A stretch of DNA of 64,000 nt from Chitinophaga sp. CB10 (GCA_001870995.2 MLAV02000014.1:62001-126000); one strand, 5' to 3'. Positions 8,283 to 16,032 are shown, counted from the stretch's first letter. The notes: generated by a model not told the origin, from the letters alone. A program made the numbers and translations.

Positions 8283-9947
8283 TTACTTCACCTCTGCCAG
8301 GTACTTATGCACAAAGCTGATCGCCATCGACCCCTCTCCAACGGCAGCGGCTACACGATTCATCGCCTTCGCCCGCACATCCCCTGCTGCAAAAATCCCC
8401 GGGCAGCTGGTTTCCAGCAAATAGGGATCCCGGTCTTTCTTCCAGATGCTCCTGAAATCGTTGTAGTTCTTTAATTCATTGCCGGTTTCGATAAACCCTT
8501 TTTCATCCCGGATGATATTCAGGGAAATCCAGTCGGTGATGGGTTTTGCGCCAATGAAGATAAACAGCGCTACCGCGTCCGCGGTAATGGTTTCGCCGCT
8601 GTCAATGTTATTGATCACAATGCGTTCCAGCCTGTCGCCGCCCATGGCTTCGATCACTTCTGATTTACCCCGTACTTCAATGTTAGGCGTGTCGTTAATC
8701 TGGTCGATCAGGTAGGCGGACATAGTGCTGCTCAAATCCGGTTTCCGTATCAGGATAATCACCTTTCTCGCAAACTTGGACAGGTACATGGCTGCCTGCC
8801 CCGCGGAGTTGCCGCCGCCTACGATGTACACATCACCGCCCATGCAGGCCGTAGCCTCCGTCATAGCGGCGCCGTAATATACGCCGGCCCCTGTGAAGTC
8901 GGATAGCCCTTTGGTATCCAGCGTGCGGTAATCCACGCCCGTGGTGATGATGATACTGCGGGTATTTACAGAGCTGCCATCCTCCAGGTTGATCTTATTG
9001 TAGCCATCAATCTGTTCGATGCTGGACACCGCCTGCGGGGTGATAAACTCCGTTCCCAGGCGGGTTGCCTGCGTGATGGCCCTGCGCGTGAGTTCCGCAC
9101 CGCTGAGGCCTGTGGGGAAGCCCAGGTAGTTTTCGATCCGGCTGCTGGTGCCGGCCTGGCCTCCAGGGGCGCGCCTTTCGATCAGCAACGTTTTCAATCC
9201 TTCGGATGCGCCGTACACGCCGGCAGCCAGGCCTGCGGGCCCTGCGCCGATGATCACCACATCGTACACGTCGTGTTTTACCTGCGGATTAAGCCCTACT
9301 TTCTTTGCCAGCTCCTGGATACCAGGGTTGGAGAGCCATTGGCCATCTTCAAAAAATACCAGCGGCAAATCCTTTGTGGTCAGCTGGTTCAGTTGCAGCA
9401 GCTGTTGCGCTTCCTCGGAAATTTGTATGTCCAGCCATTGATAAGGAATGAGGTTGCCCGCCAGGAAGTCCTTGATGGTATGGGATTTTTGCGAATACTG
9501 GTAACCCGCCACCTTAATGCCTTTGAAGCTGGGGCGATAGCTGTGTTGCCAGTCGTCCAGCATTTCGTCCAGCACGGGATAGAGTTTTTCTTCCGGTGGG
9601 TCCCAGGGTTTTACGAGGTAATAATCCAGTTGGGCTTTGTTGATCGCGCGGATGGCGGCATCCGTATCGGAATAGGCGGTGAGCAGTACCCGTTTTGCAT
9701 CCGGGTAAAATTTACGGGCGTATTCGAGGTAGCTCACGCCGTCCATTTCGGGCATGCGCTGATCGGAAATAAACATGGCGATGGTTTCGCCTTTGTTTTT
9801 CAGTTCAGTCAAACTTTCCCTGGCTTCCTTTACGGAAGCAGTGCTGATAATACGGTATTGTTCGCGATACTTACTTTTCAGGTCGCGCACGATGGCCCGC
9901 AGCACCTGCGGATCGTCGTCAATACAAAGAATAATCGGGAGGCTCAT
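8283..9947 (-). CDS. Response regulator fused to a thioredoxin-reductase-like flavoprotein
   Basis: 554 residues in three parts. Residues 1-125: receiver domain with Asp10-12, phospho-acceptor Asp62 ('FISDQRMPEMDG') and Lys113 ('VKPWDPP'). Residues about 145-222: a glutaredoxin-like fold without Cys ('LPLVFFEDGQWL' in the cis-Pro region). Residues 228-554: two-dinucleotide-binding flavoprotein with FAD motif 'GAGPAGLAAG' (234-), 'PGGQAG' and NADPH motif 'GGGNSAG' (377-383). The redox CxxC of true thioredoxin reductases is replaced by GAAM (359-362), so it cannot be a normal disulfide reductase. It follows the histidine kinase gene by 21 bases, which makes that kinase the likely phosphodonor. 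Output is probably a phosphorylation-tuned NAD(P)H oxidoreductase; substrate unknown. Confidence 0.9.
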   Translation of the reverse strand: MSLPIILCIDDDPQVLRAIVRDLKSKYREQYRIISTASVKEARESLTELKNKGETIAMFISDQRMPEMDGVSYLEYARKFYPDAKRVLLTAYSDTDAAIRAINKAQLDYYLVKPWDPPEEKLYPVLDEMLDDWQHSYRPSFKGIKVAGYQYSQKSHTIKDFLAGNLIPYQWLDIQISEEAQQLLQLNQLTTKDLPLVFFEDGQWLSNPGIQELAKKVGLNPQVKHDVYDVVIIGAGPAGLAAGVYGASEGLKTLLIERRAPGGQAGTSSRIENYLGFPTGLSGAELTRRAITQATRLGTEFITPQAVSSIEQIDGYNKINLEDGSSVNTRSIIITTGVDYRTLDTKGLSDFTGAGVYYGAAMTEATACMGGDVYIVGGGNSAGQAAMYLSKFARKVIILIRKPDLSSTMSAYLIDQINDTPNIEVRGKSEVIEAMGGDRLERIVINNIDSGETITADAVALFIFIGAKPITDWISLNIIRDEKGFIETGNELKNYNDFRSIWKKDRDPYLLETSCPGIFAAGDVRAKAMNRVAAAVGEGSMAISFVHKYLAEVK

Positions 9948-9968
9948 GTCAGGTCTTGGAATAATTTA

Positions 9969-11375
9969 TTAGTCGTGCAACGGCAGCAGTACCGTAAAGG
10001 TTGTGTTGCCGGGCTCGCTCGTTACTTTATAATGGCCACGGTGGTGGCGGATAATTTGTGCTACAATATCAAGTCCCATTCCGGTTCCTTTTCCAATATC
10101 CTTGGTGGTAAAGAAAGGGTCAAAAATTTTGTCTTTTATTTCCGGGGAGATGCCAGGGCCATCGTCGGTAATTTTCACGGCCAGGCATTTCCCGTCCATG
10201 GCGGTAGCCACGGTGAGATGCCCTTTCCCGTTTGGCTCCATGGCATCAATCGCATTGTCAATGATATTGGTCCAAACCTGGTTCAGTTCACCTGCAAACG
10301 CATTGACCTGCGGCAGCGTGGTATCAAAGTTACGGCTAACTTCGATATTGGACTTGCGCAGTTTATAGTCCAGCATGTTGAGGGTGCTTTGCAGGCCGGT
10401 ATGTACGTCTACCGGGGATTTATCCTGCCCCTGGTCCATATGGGTGAACGACTTCACGGAGTCCACCAGCTTGCTGATGCGCGCCGCCGCTTCTTCAATA
10501 TCTGTTACCATTTTTTCCGTCACGAGGTTGGTATTGATCCAGTTCAATACCGGTGAAACGGCGTTGTCCGCAATATGTTTCCGGAATTGTTCGATATGTA
10601 CCTCAGAAAACCCGAAATCTACCATGTTTTCGGCGATGTCCATGGCGTTATCCACTTTGTATTTATCCAGCACGTCCAGGAGTTCATCCGTTTTATCGCC
10701 CCGTTCGAGCATGCCCATGGGCGGCGGCGGGCCTTGTTGCAGTACGGCGAACATGATGTTGTTGATGGCGTCCACCTGGGTTTCGGAGAGCTGCAGGTTC
10801 ATCAGGGCTTTGAATACATCCGGTACCAGTTGCAGGTGTTGTTTGAGGCTCCTGGCGCCCCGCAGGATGGCGGATGCCGGGTTGTTCAGTTCATGCGTAA
10901 GGCCGGCGGAGAGTTTGCCCAGGGCCATCATTTTTTCGCTTTGCTGTTGCAGGCCGGTGAATTCGCGCACGCGGCTCGTCATTACATGCACCAGCGCCTG
11001 GGTGAGTTCAAAATGATGGTGGATGAGGTCATCGATTTTTGCTTTTGGAAACGTGAGTACCTGTATAGGTTCCACTACGTCGCAGGTAGCGGCTACTTTC
11101 GTCATGCGGGAAAAGGGAAGGTAGCCCGTGATGGATTTAGGTTCCAGCGTCATCAGTTCTACCATATCGTTGTATTGCTGCAGGTAGAGTTTTGCCCGGC
11201 CTGCAATCACGATGTGGGTGCCCGGCACGGCATCGCCGGCTTTGAACCAGGTATTGCCAACGGGGTAGAGGTGATGTTCGCTGTTATCAATGAACCATTG
11301 GAGCTGACCGGCCGGTACGTCTTTCAGGGCATCTATGGTTTGGAGCCAGTCGGCGGTTACTTGTATCATTTGCAA
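9969..11375 (-). CDS. Soluble sensor histidine kinase with an N-terminal cyclic-nucleotide-binding-like domain
   Basis: 468 residues with no membrane segment. Residues about 12-140 form a cNMP-binding/cupin-like domain ('FKAGDAVPGTHIVIAGRAKLY'). A coiled linker leads to the dimerisation helix with phospho-accepting His161 ('GLTHELNNPASAI'). The ATPase domain has an N box 'NQVWTNIIDNAIDAM' (about 363-377), G1 'DDGPGISPEIKDKIFDPFFTTK' and G2 'GKGTGMGLDIV'. It is a cytosolic sensor, perhaps of a nucleotide or redox ligand. It overlaps in organisation with its neighbours: the universal stress protein gene ends 4 bases upstream and the receiver-flavoprotein gene begins 21 bases downstream, so the three form one operon and likely one pathway. 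Confidence 0.92.
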   Translation of the reverse strand: MQMIQVTADWLQTIDALKDVPAGQLQWFIDNSEHHLYPVGNTWFKAGDAVPGTHIVIAGRAKLYLQQYNDMVELMTLEPKSITGYLPFSRMTKVAATCDVVEPIQVLTFPKAKIDDLIHHHFELTQALVHVMTSRVREFTGLQQQSEKMMALGKLSAGLTHELNNPASAILRGARSLKQHLQLVPDVFKALMNLQLSETQVDAINNIMFAVLQQGPPPPMGMLERGDKTDELLDVLDKYKVDNAMDIAENMVDFGFSEVHIEQFRKHIADNAVSPVLNWINTNLVTEKMVTDIEEAAARISKLVDSVKSFTHMDQGQDKSPVDVHTGLQSTLNMLDYKLRKSNIEVSRNFDTTLPQVNAFAGELNQVWTNIIDNAIDAMEPNGKGHLTVATAMDGKCLAVKITDDGPGISPEIKDKIFDPFFTTKDIGKGTGMGLDIVAQIIRHHRGHYKVTSEPGNTTFTVLLPLHD

Positions 11376-11379
11376 TAGT

Positions 11380-12204
11380 TTACTTAGGCAGCACCATTAA
11401 AGGGATCCTGCTGTTCCAGGCCAATCGTTGCGTTATACTTTTCTGGAAGAAGGATAATATGCTGTTATTTTTACGGTGAATGGTAATGATCATATCAGCT
11501 TCGTTGGACTGGGCATATTCGCTGATGCTTTTTGCCACATCCCGGTTGGAGCTGTAGGTATATGTCACGTTGTAGTTATCCAGCAATTCATGCATCTGTT
11601 TTATTTCATCCCGCAGTTCCGTCTGGTATCTTTCATTTTTTGCGATGTTGATGACCAGTAGCTGGGCCTGGAAGAGGTCCAGCACGCGGGTGAGCTGTGA
11701 TTTTTCTGCATGTGCAAAAATTTCCAGGTCTAATGCGAGCACTATTTTTTTAGGTATGGTAATAGGCGCATCCGCCGGGATGAGCAGCAACGGGAGGTTG
11801 ATGCTGTTCATGGTGCGGATGGCGGTGCTGCCCACCAGCACTTTTTCCAGGTTGGATTTACCTTTCATGCCCATCACCACGCAGCGGATATCTTCCTCAG
11901 TGGAAAGTTGTTCCAGCACTTCGTTAACAGGGAGGTTGGACGTGATGCCCCGTACGGTGGTGGCTTCGCCGGTGATAACCGTCATATCCGTCTGCCACTG
12001 CGCAATGAGCTTTTCACTTTCTTCCCTGATATCCGGTACGCTAAACGCCACAGCGGGTTGGTTGGCCAGTGCGGTAGGGTTGAGGAAGTAACTGTTTAAC
12101 AAGATGAGTTGCCGGGTTTTATAGTATTTTGCCAGGAAGCTGGCATATTCTGCCGCATGGAACGCTGCATCTGAAAAGTCGGTTAATGCCAGAATAGTTT
12201 GCAT
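11380..12204 (-). CDS. Tandem-domain universal stress protein
   Basis: 274 residues made of two UspA-like domains (about 1-145 and 150-274). The first opens with 'ILALTDFSDAAFHAAEYA' and has the ATP-binding-type 'GMKGKSNLEKVLVGSTA' sequence (G-2x-G-9x-G-S/T pattern, about 130-146), so nucleotide binding is plausible. The second ends 'FFQKSITQRLAWNSRIPLMVLPK', a degenerate version. Such proteins respond to starvation, hypoxia or redox stress. It is the first gene of the operon with the histidine kinase and receiver-flavoprotein, and may supply or sense the nucleotide signal read by the kinase; that link is inferred from gene order only. Confidence 0.9.
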   Translation of the reverse strand: MQTILALTDFSDAAFHAAEYASFLAKYYKTRQLILLNSYFLNPTALANQPAVAFSVPDIREESEKLIAQWQTDMTVITGEATTVRGITSNLPVNEVLEQLSTEEDIRCVVMGMKGKSNLEKVLVGSTAIRTMNSINLPLLLIPADAPITIPKKIVLALDLEIFAHAEKSQLTRVLDLFQAQLLVINIAKNERYQTELRDEIKQMHELLDNYNVTYTYSSNRDVAKSISEYAQSNEADMIITIHRKNNSILSFFQKSITQRLAWNSRIPLMVLPK

Positions 12205-12296
12205 AAGATCAAGTTATTTTACTTTAATGAAAGAACAATCAAATAGCGTTATGGTTGTTAAGATATAACGGGTGTGATAGCTTGATCAAAAGAAAT

Positions 12297-12313
12297 ACCA
12301 CAATTTTTGTGGT
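12297..12313. promoter_or_regulatory. 17-bp dyad between the USP operon and the quinone oxidoreductase gene
   Basis: ACCACAA-TTT-TTGTGGT is a perfect inverted repeat with a three-base centre, in the divergent 172-base spacer, 64 bases before the oxidoreductase ATG and 93 before the USP ATG. Its form suits a dimeric regulator. A second palindrome TTGATCAA (12282-12289) lies close by. The regulator is unknown. Confidence 0.4.
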
Positions 12314-12376
12314 TATTTATGTTGAGAGCAGTTTGTCTGGGATGCTGAATTACATTCAACTTACAAAAAATATGTT

Positions 12377-13354
12377 ATGCAGGCAATTATTATTGTACAG
12401 CCAGGAGCGCCTTCGGTGATGCATTTGATGGAAAGGGATACGCCCGCTCCGGGTCCGGGAGAGGTACTGATCAAAGTGCATGCGGCGGGCGTGAACCGGC
12501 CGGATGTGGCGCAGCGTAAGGGTAATTATGCGGCGCCTCCGGGCGCTCCGATCGATATTCCGGGACTGGAAGTGGCCGGTGAAATTGCCGCGGTGGGCGC
12601 CGGTGTACACCACTGGAAAACAGGCGATAAGGTATGCGCGCTGCTGGCTGGCGGCGGGTATGCGGAATATGCCGTGGCGCCGGCAGGGCAGTGCCTGCCA
12701 GTACCAGAAGGCTGGGATTTCATACAGGCGTGTACGTTACCGGAAACGGTGTTTACCGTATGGCACAATGTATTTCAACGGGGGCGTTTGCAACCGGGCG
12801 AGCATTTCCTCGTCCATGGCGGCAGCAGCGGCATCGGCATCACTGCCATACAGCTGGCCCGGGCGTTTGGCGCCAGGGTATTTGCTACCGCCGGTACGGA
12901 CGCCAAATGCGCGGCGTGTATGCAGCTCGGGGCGCATATCTGCGTCAACTACCGGACGGAAGATTTTGAAGCCCGCCTGAAGCCGGAAGGCGTGGATGTG
13001 ATATTGGATATGATCGGAGGGGATTATATCCACAAGAATGTGCATTTACTCAACACAGAGGGGCGGCTGGTGTTCATCAACGTAATGCGGGGCGCCAGGG
13101 ATACGCTGGACGCGCTGGCCGTCATGCAAAAGCGGCTGACCATCACGGGCAGCACCCTGCGCAACCGCGACCTGGCCTTTAAAGCCGCGCTGGCAAAGGA
13201 AATCCGGGAAAAGGTATGGCCGCTGATAGCAGAAGGGAAGTTTAAACCGGTGGTGAGTAAGGTGTTTCCGCTGGCGGATGCTCCTGCTGCGCATACTTTG
13301 ATGGAGAGCAGCGAGCATATCGGGAAAATTGTACTACAGGTGGTGAAAGATTGA
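12377..13354 (+). CDS. NAD(P)H quinone oxidoreductase (PIG3-type, zinc-free MDR family)
   Basis: 325 residues, complete. The GroES-like N-terminal domain has 'PGPGEVLIKVHAAGVNRPDVAQRKGNY' and 'PGLEVAGEIAAVG'; the Rossmann domain has 'VHGGSSGIGITAIQLARAFGARVFATAG' at about 146-172, the NADPH motif of the PIG3/QOR branch. Structural and catalytic zinc ligands of alcohol dehydrogenases are absent, as expected for this branch. It reduces quinones with NADPH, a detoxifying reaction in the cytosol. It is divergent from the USP/kinase operon, with a dyad in between, and convergent with the Crp/Fnr gene; a redox theme runs through the whole block. Confidence 0.92.
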   Translation: MQAIIIVQPGAPSVMHLMERDTPAPGPGEVLIKVHAAGVNRPDVAQRKGNYAAPPGAPIDIPGLEVAGEIAAVGAGVHHWKTGDKVCALLAGGGYAEYAVAPAGQCLPVPEGWDFIQACTLPETVFTVWHNVFQRGRLQPGEHFLVHGGSSGIGITAIQLARAFGARVFATAGTDAKCAACMQLGAHICVNYRTEDFEARLKPEGVDVILDMIGGDYIHKNVHLLNTEGRLVFINVMRGARDTLDALAVMQKRLTITGSTLRNRDLAFKAALAKEIREKVWPLIAEGKFKPVVSKVFPLADAPAAHTLMESSEHIGKIVLQVVKD

Positions 13355-13367
13355 TATGTGTTCCCTG

Positions 13368-13427
13368 TTCATTCTCAGGAAACATAAAGTGCTGCCGGGA
13401 TCGTATATTCATTCTCAGGAAACATAA
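13368..13427. repeat. 20-bp direct repeat, 40-bp period, duplicating the 3' end of the Crp/Fnr gene
   Basis: TTCATTCTCAGGAAACATAA occurs exactly at 13368-13387 and again at 13408-13427. The second copy contains the stop and last codons of the Crp/Fnr gene; the first copy lies downstream in the spacer. It looks like a recent short tandem duplication. Confidence 0.8.
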
Positions 13428-14125
13428 TTCGACACCTCGACTAACTTTTTAATATCCAGTACCTGGATCTTCCTGCCGGCGCTATGTATCAGCTGCTGTT
13501 CCTTAAATTCCCTGAGAAAGCGCACCACATTCTCCTTGGCGGTGCCTACAATATTGGCCAGGTCCGTCCGGGAAATGTTGATGGTAACCGGCTCCCCGGG
13601 CGCAGTATCGTCTTTATATTTTTCCCGTAATACGATCAGCGCTATGGCGAGCCGTTCCTTTACGGAGCGCTGGGCAAATACAGAGATGGTATTGCTAAGC
13701 ACGGCAAACTCGTGGCTGAGGGCCTTTAACAGCCGCTGGGTCAGGATGGGGGATTGCTGCAAGGCCGCCAGGAAATCGGCCTTGGGTACAAACTTCAGCA
13801 CGCAGTCCTCCAGCGCGGCGGCGGAATCCGGGTAACGGTCATCTCCCAAAATGGCATGATATCCGATAATTTCCCCCGTATTGGCCACATAAATAATTTG
13901 TTCCTTGCCGTCCTTATCCGCCTTATATTTCTTTATTTTCCCATGTTTAATAAAGTATATACCGGAAGGTACTCCGCCTTCGCGGAATATGATTTCACCC
14001 TGCTCAAACACTTGCTCCTGCTGGTTTGCACAGAGGAGTTCATACTCTTCTTCGGGTAAGTTCAGGAAGATGGACTGGGACCTGAAATTCCATTTGTCTA
14101 TTGGGAAAATGCCAGTTAAGCTCAT
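13415..14125 (-). CDS. Crp/Fnr-family transcription regulator
   Basis: The start at 14125 (MSLTGIFPIDKW...) is preferred over the longer frame from 14167 because the predicted transcript start is near 14177 and the FNR-type box would otherwise be coding. The 236-residue protein has a cNMP-fold sensor domain (about 15-135, 'FREGGVPSGIYFIKHGKIKKYK') and a C-terminal winged helix ('INISRTDLANIVGTAKENVVRFLREF'). The recognition helix keeps the Glu and Arg (E-x3-R) that read TTGAT half-sites in FNR. The four-Cys iron-sulfur set of true FNR is absent, so the signal is something else. It probably controls itself and the divergent methyltransferase through the box at 14154-14167. Confidence 0.93.
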   Translation of the reverse strand: MSLTGIFPIDKWNFRSQSIFLNLPEEEYELLCANQQEQVFEQGEIIFREGGVPSGIYFIKHGKIKKYKADKDGKEQIIYVANTGEIIGYHAILGDDRYPDSAAALEDCVLKFVPKADFLAALQQSPILTQRLLKALSHEFAVLSNTISVFAQRSVKERLAIALIVLREKYKDDTAPGEPVTINISRTDLANIVGTAKENVVRFLREFKEQQLIHSAGRKIQVLDIKKLVEVSNYVS

Positions 14126-14153
14126 ACGCACGATTATACCAAAACCTGAAAAA

Positions 14154-14167
14154 TTGATTTTTATCAA
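14154..14167. promoter_or_regulatory. Exact FNR-type binding site
   Basis: TTGATTTTTATCAA matches the consensus TTGAT-N4-ATCAA in all ten fixed positions. Its centre lies about 43 bases upstream of the predicted methyltransferase transcript start (an activating, class II position) and just downstream of the predicted Crp/Fnr transcript start (a repressing position). Confidence 0.65.
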
Positions 14168-14181
14168 CGCAACAGGTTGAA

Positions 14182-14199
14182 TGCAAAGTTAACTTTGCA
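14182..14199. promoter_or_regulatory. Perfect 18-bp palindrome carrying two overlapping divergent -7 elements
   Basis: TGCAAAGTTAACTTTGCA is its own reverse complement. Each strand contains TAACTTTG, an exact match to TAnnTTTG: at 14190-14197 for the methyltransferase and at 14191-14184 for the Crp/Fnr gene. The two promoters thus overlap and should compete. The rightward start point would fall on or next to the ATG at 14202. Confidence 0.6.
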
Positions 14200-14201
14200 G
14201 G

Positions 14202-14822
14202 ATGGAATTATCAACAGGCTTTGGCTTGAGCGAGCGATTGGTGAAGCCTAACTGTTTTTTAAATGACGGTGCATTTGACTGGCTGTATCCTGAGCGTATT
14301 CAACGATTATCAAGGCGGCACTGGACGCCGGTAGGGGTAGCGAAGGCCTCGGCGCGCTTCCTCGCAAACGAGCCAGGAAAGCGGATTTTAGATATCGGTA
14401 GCGGCATAGGAAAATTCTGCCTGGTAGGCGGCCACTATAACCCGGACGCATTGTTTTTTGGCGTGGAACAGCGGGAAGAATTGTATAACCTGGCCATCGA
14501 CGCCCGTAATATGACCGGAAAATTTAATGTAGATTTTATACACGGAAACTTTACGCATCTGGACATGGATGATTATGATAATTTCTACTTTTACAACGCT
14601 TTTTTCGAAAATCTCGATCACCAGGACAGAATAGATCATAAAATAGAATATTCACAGAGCTTATACGTCTACTATTGTAAGTATCTGTTTAAAGTGCTGG
14701 ACGCCAAACCTTCGGGTACGCGACTGGTCACTTTCCACAGCATGGGGGATGAAGTGCCGCCTGCCTATCACCTGGTGGACTGCTCCATCGATACCCTGCT
14801 GAAGATGTACATTAAAAAATAA
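14202..14822 (+). CDS. Class I SAM-dependent methyltransferase
   Basis: 206 residues. Motif I is 'RILDIGSGIGKF' (about 61-72), the acidic end of beta 2 is in 'FFGVEQREELY', and 'IHGNFTHLDMDDYDNFYFYNAFFENL' gives motif II/IV-like sequence. The topology suggests a DOT1/protein- or small-molecule-type Rossmann methyltransferase; substrate cannot be assigned. The ATG is only about five bases after the -7 element (14190-14197), so the message may be leaderless; no other in-frame ATG occurs before motif I. Divergent from the Crp/Fnr regulator and probably controlled by it. A small gene follows 23 bases downstream. Confidence 0.88.
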   Translation: MELSTGFGLSERLVKPNCFLNDGAFDWLYPERIQRLSRRHWTPVGVAKASARFLANEPGKRILDIGSGIGKFCLVGGHYNPDALFFGVEQREELYNLAIDARNMTGKFNVDFIHGNFTHLDMDDYDNFYFYNAFFENLDHQDRIDHKIEYSQSLYVYYCKYLFKVLDAKPSGTRLVTFHSMGDEVPPAYHLVDCSIDTLLKMYIKK

Positions 14823-14845
14823 TTTGATAAGCGATAAACAAAAGC

Positions 14846-15094
14846 ATGATGAAAGCAGAAGGAAATATCCCGATGATAATGAGTCAACTTAAGAAAGGTG
14901 AAAGCTACGCCGAAGTAGAACAAATCATTCAGAATGCTGTCAGTGATCTGTCTGAATCAAACAAAGCTGCATCATTGGAGCAACTGCAAGCCGCACTGGA
15001 CGAGGTTTCTCCACTGGACTGCACCACCGCTGAATGGAACGCCTGCCGCTATGCGCGCATGTACCTCAGCTCCCAGATGGCCGAAGCTGTCTGA
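14846..15094 (+). CDS. Small hypothetical protein (82 residues)
   Basis: Not recognised. The product is soluble and mostly helical, with amphipathic stretches 'SYAEVEQIIQNAVSDL' and 'AASLEQLQAALDEV', one 'CTTAEWNACRYARMYL' segment with two Cys, and no signal peptide. Codon use resembles the neighbours and a strong terminator follows at 15129, which supports a real gene. It starts 23 bases after the methyltransferase and is likely co-transcribed. An alternative start at Met2 or at Met10/12 is possible. Confidence 0.6.
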   Translation: MMKAEGNIPMIMSQLKKGESYAEVEQIIQNAVSDLSESNKAASLEQLQAALDEVSPLDCTTAEWNACRYARMYLSSQMAEAV

Positions 15095-15128
15095 ATTTAA
15101 TCGGATTATTTTTATTGAAAACTATGTG

Positions 15129-15160
15129 GAGAGGGCTTGTGGGCCCTCTCTTTGTTTTAT
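15129..15160 (+). terminator. Rho-independent terminator
   Basis: GAGAGGGC (15129-15136) pairs perfectly with GCCCTCTC (15143-15150) around a six-base loop, followed by TTTGTTTTAT. It ends the methyltransferase/small-protein transcript, ahead of the convergent AraC gene. Confidence 0.8.
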
Positions 15161-15231
15161 ATCGCAGATCAGCAAAGCTATGCAACCCGCCGCCCCCGCG
15201 CCATCCTGGCTACCCCAACATTCACCAGCGC

Positions 15232-16017
15232 CTAACTTTTCCTGAAATCCGTCGGCCTCGAATGCGTGAACTCCTGGAAAGCATCCGAAAAACTACTCAC
15301 CGAAGTGTACCCCACCTCATACGCAATCTCGCTAACCGGCTTCGCCGTTTTAAGAATCATCTCAATCGCCTTCACCATACGCAGCGTTTTCAAATACTGC
15401 AAAAAAGAAATCTGCAGGGAGCTTTGAAACAAACGCGACATCGACCTTTCACTGATATTAAACCGCTTGCTCACCCCCGCCAGGGTAAGCCGCTCCCCGA
15501 TATTTTTTTCCATGTAACGGATAATCCCCAGCATCTGGTCATCGTTCGTCGTAGGAAGGATAATAGGCAAGGCCTTGTTGTTCAGCTCCGGTAACAACTT
15601 CTTCATCGCTACCAGGAACTCAAAATTATCGTCATGACTCGTCACATGCCGCCCATCCCAGCGCTCTGAATAATTGATCATCTGTATCAGCAGCTCGCTG
15701 GCCGGGTATATGCCCAGCTGACTGTAAAAAGGATTGCTGTCGTCATCATGGGAATAAAAATACAGCGACCGTAACACCGTGGCCGAATGCCCGATGCGCA
15801 GGATATGCGGCATCCCCTGCGGCACCCAGAAGTAATGCCGCGCCGGCACCACGTACGTGCGGTTGCCTATCGTTATATAGGCAATGCCCCCTTCCACGTA
15901 ACTCAGCTGCCCCTTATTATGCGTATGCAGCGGTATCAGCTTTTCAGACTTCTCATGCATGACAAACACGGCATTGCGCTGCTTGTTGATTTCCGGTAAT
16001 GATGCAATTAATCCCAT
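15232..16017 (-). CDS. AraC-family transcription regulator with cupin sensor domain
   Basis: 261 residues. The N-terminal cupin-like domain has the metal/ligand-type 'HTHNKGQLSYVEGGIAYITIG' and 'WVPQGMPHILRIG' strands. The C-terminal double HTH (about 160-261) has 'LTLAGVSKRFNISERSMSRLFQSSLQISFLQYLKTLRM' split over the first HTH and 'PVSEIAYEVGYTSVSSFSDAFQEFTHSRPTDFR' in the second, the classic signature. It is divergent from the TolC-HlyD-MFS operon with 124 bases between starts, so it is the likely controller of that efflux system. A -7 element TACCTTTG (16032-16025) lies only eight bases before the ATG; an internal Met20 (15960) is an alternative start. Confidence 0.92.
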   Translation of the reverse strand: MGLIASLPEINKQRNAVFVMHEKSEKLIPLHTHNKGQLSYVEGGIAYITIGNRTYVVPARHYFWVPQGMPHILRIGHSATVLRSLYFYSHDDDSNPFYSQLGIYPASELLIQMINYSERWDGRHVTSHDDNFEFLVAMKKLLPELNNKALPIILPTTNDDQMLGIIRYMEKNIGERLTLAGVSKRFNISERSMSRLFQSSLQISFLQYLKTLRMVKAIEMILKTAKPVSEIAYEVGYTSVSSFSDAFQEFTHSRPTDFRKS

Positions 16018-16024
16018 AACCCTG

Positions 16025-16032
16025 CAAAGGTA
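16025..16032 (-). promoter_or_regulatory. -7 element for the AraC gene
   Basis: On the minus strand, TACCTTTG is an exact TAnnTTTG match. Transcription would start close to the annotated ATG at 16017, implying a nearly leaderless message or use of Met20. Confidence 0.45.

Noticed and set aside
8283..9947. Genuine thioredoxin reductase
   Set aside because: The redox CxxC is replaced by GAAM, so only the fold is shared.
13415..14167. Classical oxygen-sensing FNR
   Set aside because: The family and an FNR-type DNA site fit, but the N-terminal cysteine cluster for the iron-sulfur centre is absent.
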